A DNA stretch of 8,748 nucleotides from positions 1 through 8,748 of the forward strand of contig JAIDEF010000002.1 of NCBI GenBank assembly GCA_029054965.1, given 5' to 3'. The notes under the pieces were generated by a model that did no database searches, had not been told where the DNA came from, and saw nothing but the letters and a program-made list of their open reading frames with translations. Shown one piece after another: positions 6,027 through 8,748 of the stretch; the stretch's first letter is position 1; every line of letters starts with the position of its first letter. The position numbers were made by a program, and so were the translations under genes. This DNA is from Eubacterium sp. Its GTDB lineage: Bacteria > Bacillota > Clostridia > Oscillospirales > Acutalibacteraceae.

Positions 6027-6050
6027 TTCAGATTAATCCTTCGGTTTTTT
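6027..6050 (-). repeat. Right half of the inverted repeat outside the insertion sequence, probable remnant of a terminator
   Basis: Ends CCTTCGGTTTTTT on the plus strand, the exact partner of AAAAAACCGAAGG at 4647-4659. It lies just after the stop codon of the radical SAM gene. On its own it has no pairing arm nearby, so it looks like half a terminator. The distance from it to the right terminal repeat equals that on the left side, so the two alignments join without a gap. Confidence 0.6.
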
Positions 6051-6052
6051 TA

Positions 6053-7465
6053 TTATTTATTGAGTTCTGCTTTTCCTTCGGGAGTATCACGGTAATACTG
6101 TGTGAACGGGTGAAAGCGTTCCTGTTCCTCCCATATTTCCTTTGCTCTCGGCGCCCAAAGCTTTGCATATTCATCACATTTTGAGCAAAGAGCTTCCGCA
6201 CTTTCAGGGCAGGTCAGATTAGTAGACTTAGCACCTGTTTTGCCGACCATTTTTCTGAGCGCCTGCGGATTTTCAAGCATGGGACAGGGTCTTAACATAT
6301 TATCATTAAACGGCTGACCCTTATAATATTCTTTAAACAGAGGAGATTTAAGACATTCAATGATACTTTTTTCTCTGATATTGGAGTCGCTGTAATGCAC
6401 AAAAACACAAGGCTCAACATCTCCCTCACTGTTAATGTGAAAATAATTTCTTCCGCCTGCAATGCAGCCGCCAACAAATTCAGCATCGTTCTGGAAATCA
6501 ACAGTGAAAATCGGCTTGCCTGTTTTTCCGTTTCGGTTTTCTCTTATCTTTCTGTAAACATGCTCACGCTGATCAGGTGAAAGCAGCAGCTTTGTGTCTG
6601 CATCACTTCCGACAGGCATATAGTGAAAATACCATGCAAAGCGTGCACCGTTTTCAATCATCAAATCATAAAACTCATCACTTGTTACAGCCTTATAGTT
6701 CTGACTTGTGTAACAGATGGATGTGCCGAAAAGGCATTTGTGCCTTTTTAGCATCTGCATTGCCTTTAGTGTTCTCTGATAAGCACCGTCACCGCGTCTG
6801 CCGTCAGTTGTTTCCTCATTGCCTTCAATCGAAAGAGCAAGTGACAGGTTACCGCATTTGTTCATTTCCTCACAGAATTTATCGTCAACAAGTGTGCCGT
6901 TTGTATAGGCAAGGAACAGACAATCACTGTTTTCTCTTGCAACGGTTAAAATATCATTTTTTCTGATTAACGGTTCGCCGCCTGTGTACATAAAGAAATG
7001 TGTTCCGATTGCCTTGGCTTCTGTTACAATTCGGCGCATTTCGTCAAGAGTCAGGTTGGAGTTATAACCGTATTCAGCAGCCCAGCAGCCCTTGCACTTC
7101 ATATTGCAGGCTGATGTTGGGTCAAGCAGAATTACCCAAGGGATATTGCAGTGCTCCTCATCCCTTTTTTTCCTGAGAGTTGCGGTTCCGATAAGTCCAA
7201 GGTCAATGGCAAAGGTCAATACTGCTTTTTTCAGCATTTCCTCGTCAACCTCTTTAAGTCCTCTGAACAAAAAGGTGTTCCACACATTATTTTTGTCGTT
7301 TAAAATCTCAATCGGCTTAGTAAAGGTGCTTTCCGGGTACATTTTTCCGGCAGCAGCCTTGCCGATTTTAATCAGCTTAAGTATGTTCTTTTCTGGATTT
7401 TTATATACATACTTAAATATTCTGTTGCCTATCAGGTGAAGCACCTTGCTTTTTGTTTGAGCCAT
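6053..7465 (-). CDS. Radical SAM protein with SPASM-like cysteine-rich C-terminus, substrate unknown
   Basis: A 470-residue radical SAM enzyme. Cys120, Cys124 and Cys127 (CNMKCKGC) form the CX3CX2C motif that holds the 4Fe-4S cluster cleaving S-adenosylmethionine, and GGEP (162-165) is the usual SAM-binding motif. An extra N-terminal region of about 105 residues precedes the barrel. The C-terminus has further cysteines at 334, 353, 394, 419, 427 and 430, a SPASM/twitch-like pattern suggesting auxiliary iron-sulfur clusters. The ATG has an AAGAGGTAA ribosome binding site in the 13-base gap after argS, so the two are probably cotranscribed. No RiPP precursor peptide or obvious substrate gene is nearby, so peptide modification is only one possibility. 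I do not recognise a named family member. Its downstream terminator seems to have been split by the insertion sequence. Confidence 0.88.
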   Translation of the reverse strand: MAQTKSKVLHLIGNRIFKYVYKNPEKNILKLIKIGKAAAGKMYPESTFTKPIEILNDKNNVWNTFLFRGLKEVDEEMLKKAVLTFAIDLGLIGTATLRKKRDEEHCNIPWVILLDPTSACNMKCKGCWAAEYGYNSNLTLDEMRRIVTEAKAIGTHFFMYTGGEPLIRKNDILTVARENSDCLFLAYTNGTLVDDKFCEEMNKCGNLSLALSIEGNEETTDGRRGDGAYQRTLKAMQMLKRHKCLFGTSICYTSQNYKAVTSDEFYDLMIENGARFAWYFHYMPVGSDADTKLLLSPDQREHVYRKIRENRNGKTGKPIFTVDFQNDAEFVGGCIAGGRNYFHINSEGDVEPCVFVHYSDSNIREKSIIECLKSPLFKEYYKGQPFNDNMLRPCPMLENPQALRKMVGKTGAKSTNLTCPESAEALCSKCDEYAKLWAPRAKEIWEEQERFHPFTQYYRDTPEGKAELNK

Positions 7466-7478
7466 TCTGTTACCTCTT

Positions 7479-8748
7479 TCACATTACCTCTGGTGTTGTG
7501 ATTTTTAGCATTGTTAAAATGTTTTTAATAGTATCCTTAACTGCTGTGCAAAGATACAGTCTTGCACGCATTAAACCTTCGTCATCAATCATAACCCTGT
7601 GTGCATTGTAAAATTTGTGGAACAGTGTCGCAAGCTCAATTACATAATGTGTAATTTTTGCAGGGTTATATAATTCAGCAGCAGCAATAATTTCATCTGT
7701 GAGGGCAGAAAGGTGGCGGATAAGCTCCTTTTCCTCATCACTGTTAAGCAGCATAAGCTCTTCATCTGTAGGTGCTTTTATTTCAACACCCTGCTCCTGT
7801 GCTTTTTTTATTATTGAGCAAATTCTTGCATGAGCATACTGAACATAGTAAACAGGGTTTTCGCTGGACTCCTTAGCAGCAAGCTCCAAATCAAAATCAA
7901 AGTGAGAGTTCGGCTCACGCAGATTGAAGAAAAATCTTGCAGCATCGAGCGGTACTTCATCAATAAGAGTATTAAGAGTGATAGCTTTGCCTGAACGCTT
8001 GGAAAGCTTGATTGTTTCACCCTCACGCACAAGTCTTACCATCTGCATTATTACAGCGTCAAGTCTGTCAGCATCAAGACCAAGTGCAGTGAGAGCTGCT
8101 TTCATTCTCGGAACATAGCCGTGGTGGTCTGCACCGAGAACATCAATTGCCTTATCATAACCGCGTGTAACAAGCTTGTTATAGTGATATGCAATGTCAG
8201 GTACAATATAGGTCGGCAGCCCATTTGCTCTTACAAGCACAATATCCTTATCATTTCCGTATTCACTGGCCTTAAACCAGAGAGCACCATCCTGCTCGTA
8301 GGTAACACCCTTTTCCTTCATAGCAGTGATTACTCTTTCAACAGAGCCGTCATTGTGGAGTGTTGACTCTCTGAACCATTTGTCATAAGTGATTCTGTAT
8401 CTGCCTAAATCCTTTTCAAGCCCTGCAACATTTTTTGGCAGAGCATAATCAACAAGTGCATTCCTTCTTGTTTTGCTGTCACATTCAACATATTTATCGC
8501 CGAATTCCTCAATAAAGCTTTCAGCGTGTGCGGTGATGTCTGCACCCTGATATGCATCCTCAGGCATTTCAACAGTGCTGTCAAAATGCTGAAGGTATCT
8601 GACCTCAAGTGATGTTGCAAATTTCTCAATCTGATTGCCTGCATCGTTAACATAAAACTCTCTGTTAACGTCGTAGCCTGCCCAATCAAGAACAGATGCA
8701 AGGCAGTCACCGATTGCACCGCCCCTTGCGTTGCCTATGTGCATAGGT
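7479..8748 (-). CDS. argS: Arginyl-tRNA synthetase, 5' end cut by the window edge
   Basis: This class I synthetase charges tRNA-Arg with arginine. The frame stays open past the ATG at 8742-8744 to the window edge: the preceding codon gives Pro, so PMHIGNARGG is the HIGH-motif segment, not the start. The N-terminal domain of roughly 120 residues lies outside the window. The KMSKS-like loop is KLSKRSG, with Leu for Met, about residue 246 of the visible part, and GADHHGYVPRMKAAL is a typical ArgS segment. The C-terminus is the helical DALR anticodon-binding domain (YVQYAHARI through ARLYLCTAVKDTIKNIL) and ends TTPEVM, close to the normal family end. The radical SAM gene follows after 13 bases. 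Nothing in the visible part suggests loss of function. Confidence 0.95.
   Translation of the reverse strand, partial: PMHIGNARGGAIGDCLASVLDWAGYDVNREFYVNDAGNQIEKFATSLEVRYLQHFDSTVEMPEDAYQGADITAHAESFIEEFGDKYVECDSKTRRNALVDYALPKNVAGLEKDLGRYRITYDKWFRESTLHNDGSVERVITAMKEKGVTYEQDGALWFKASEYGNDKDIVLVRANGLPTYIVPDIAYHYNKLVTRGYDKAIDVLGADHHGYVPRMKAALTALGLDADRLDAVIMQMVRLVREGETIKLSKRSGKAITLNTLIDEVPLDAARFFFNLREPNSHFDFDLELAAKESSENPVYYVQYAHARICSIIKKAQEQGVEIKAPTDEELMLLNSDEEKELIRHLSALTDEIIAAAELYNPAKITHYVIELATLFHKFYNAHRVMIDDEGLMRARLYLCTAVKDTIKNILTMLKITTPEVM

Noticed and set aside
4660..6037. Target-site duplication flanking the insertion sequence
   Set aside because: Trying boundaries from 4673 to 4680 and the matching right ends gave no identical 3-5 base pair of flanks.
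6577..7439. Plus-strand open frames of 115-129 codons
   Set aside because: They are antisense to the radical SAM gene, whose motifs and ribosome binding site are convincing; the plus-strand translations look random.
8405..8719. Minus-strand open frame of 104 codons in a second frame
   Set aside because: It overlaps argS in a shifted frame and has no family features.
8742..8744. ATG as the start of argS
   Set aside because: It encodes the Met just before HIGNAR in the catalytic HIGH motif; the frame continues upstream past the window edge.

Overview
The window looks like chromosome of a low-to-moderate GC Gram-positive anaerobe of the class Clostridia, probably a gut Oscillospirales/Ruminococcaceae-type species. 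This is inferred from strong AGGAGG-like ribosome binding sites, an HPr carrying the Firmicute regulatory serine 46, and protein sequences that read like clostridial family members. No rRNA or other taxonomic marker is present, so the genus is a guess.

Left part (1-3697, minus strand): a tight four-gene fructose phosphotransferase operon in the order fruK, fruA (IIABC), ptsH (HPr), ptsI (enzyme I). ptsI runs off the left edge at the codon just after its active-site histidine. Together these genes encode the whole phosphate relay from PEP to fructose, plus the kinase making fructose-1,6-bisphosphate. fruK and fruA overlap by 14 bases and the other gaps are 9-16 bases.

Middle (3698-4682): a 166-bp divergent promoter region with a small palindrome, then a plus-strand gene for an XRE-type DNA-binding protein. 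It has an internal 16-17-residue repeat and about four C-terminal membrane segments, so it is probably a membrane-tethered regulator.

4673-6024: a complete-looking IS3-family insertion sequence. It has orfA, orfB with an intact DDE triad, an A7 -1 frameshift site, imperfect terminal inverted repeats and a hairpin near each end. It lies between two convergent genes. The matching halves of a second inverted repeat (AAAAAACCGAAGG / CCTTCGGTTTTTT) lie just outside it, as if it had landed in the middle of a bidirectional transcription terminator.

Right part (6053-8748, minus strand): argS (arginyl-tRNA synthetase, 5' end cut off by the window edge), followed 13 bases later by a radical SAM protein of unknown substrate with a cysteine-rich, SPASM-like C-terminus.

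The most interesting structure is the relation of the insertion sequence to the terminator and to the end of the regulator gene. There is no CRISPR array, tRNA, rRNA or recognisable riboswitch, and no gene-free stretch over 300 bases. No wholly new system is evident.
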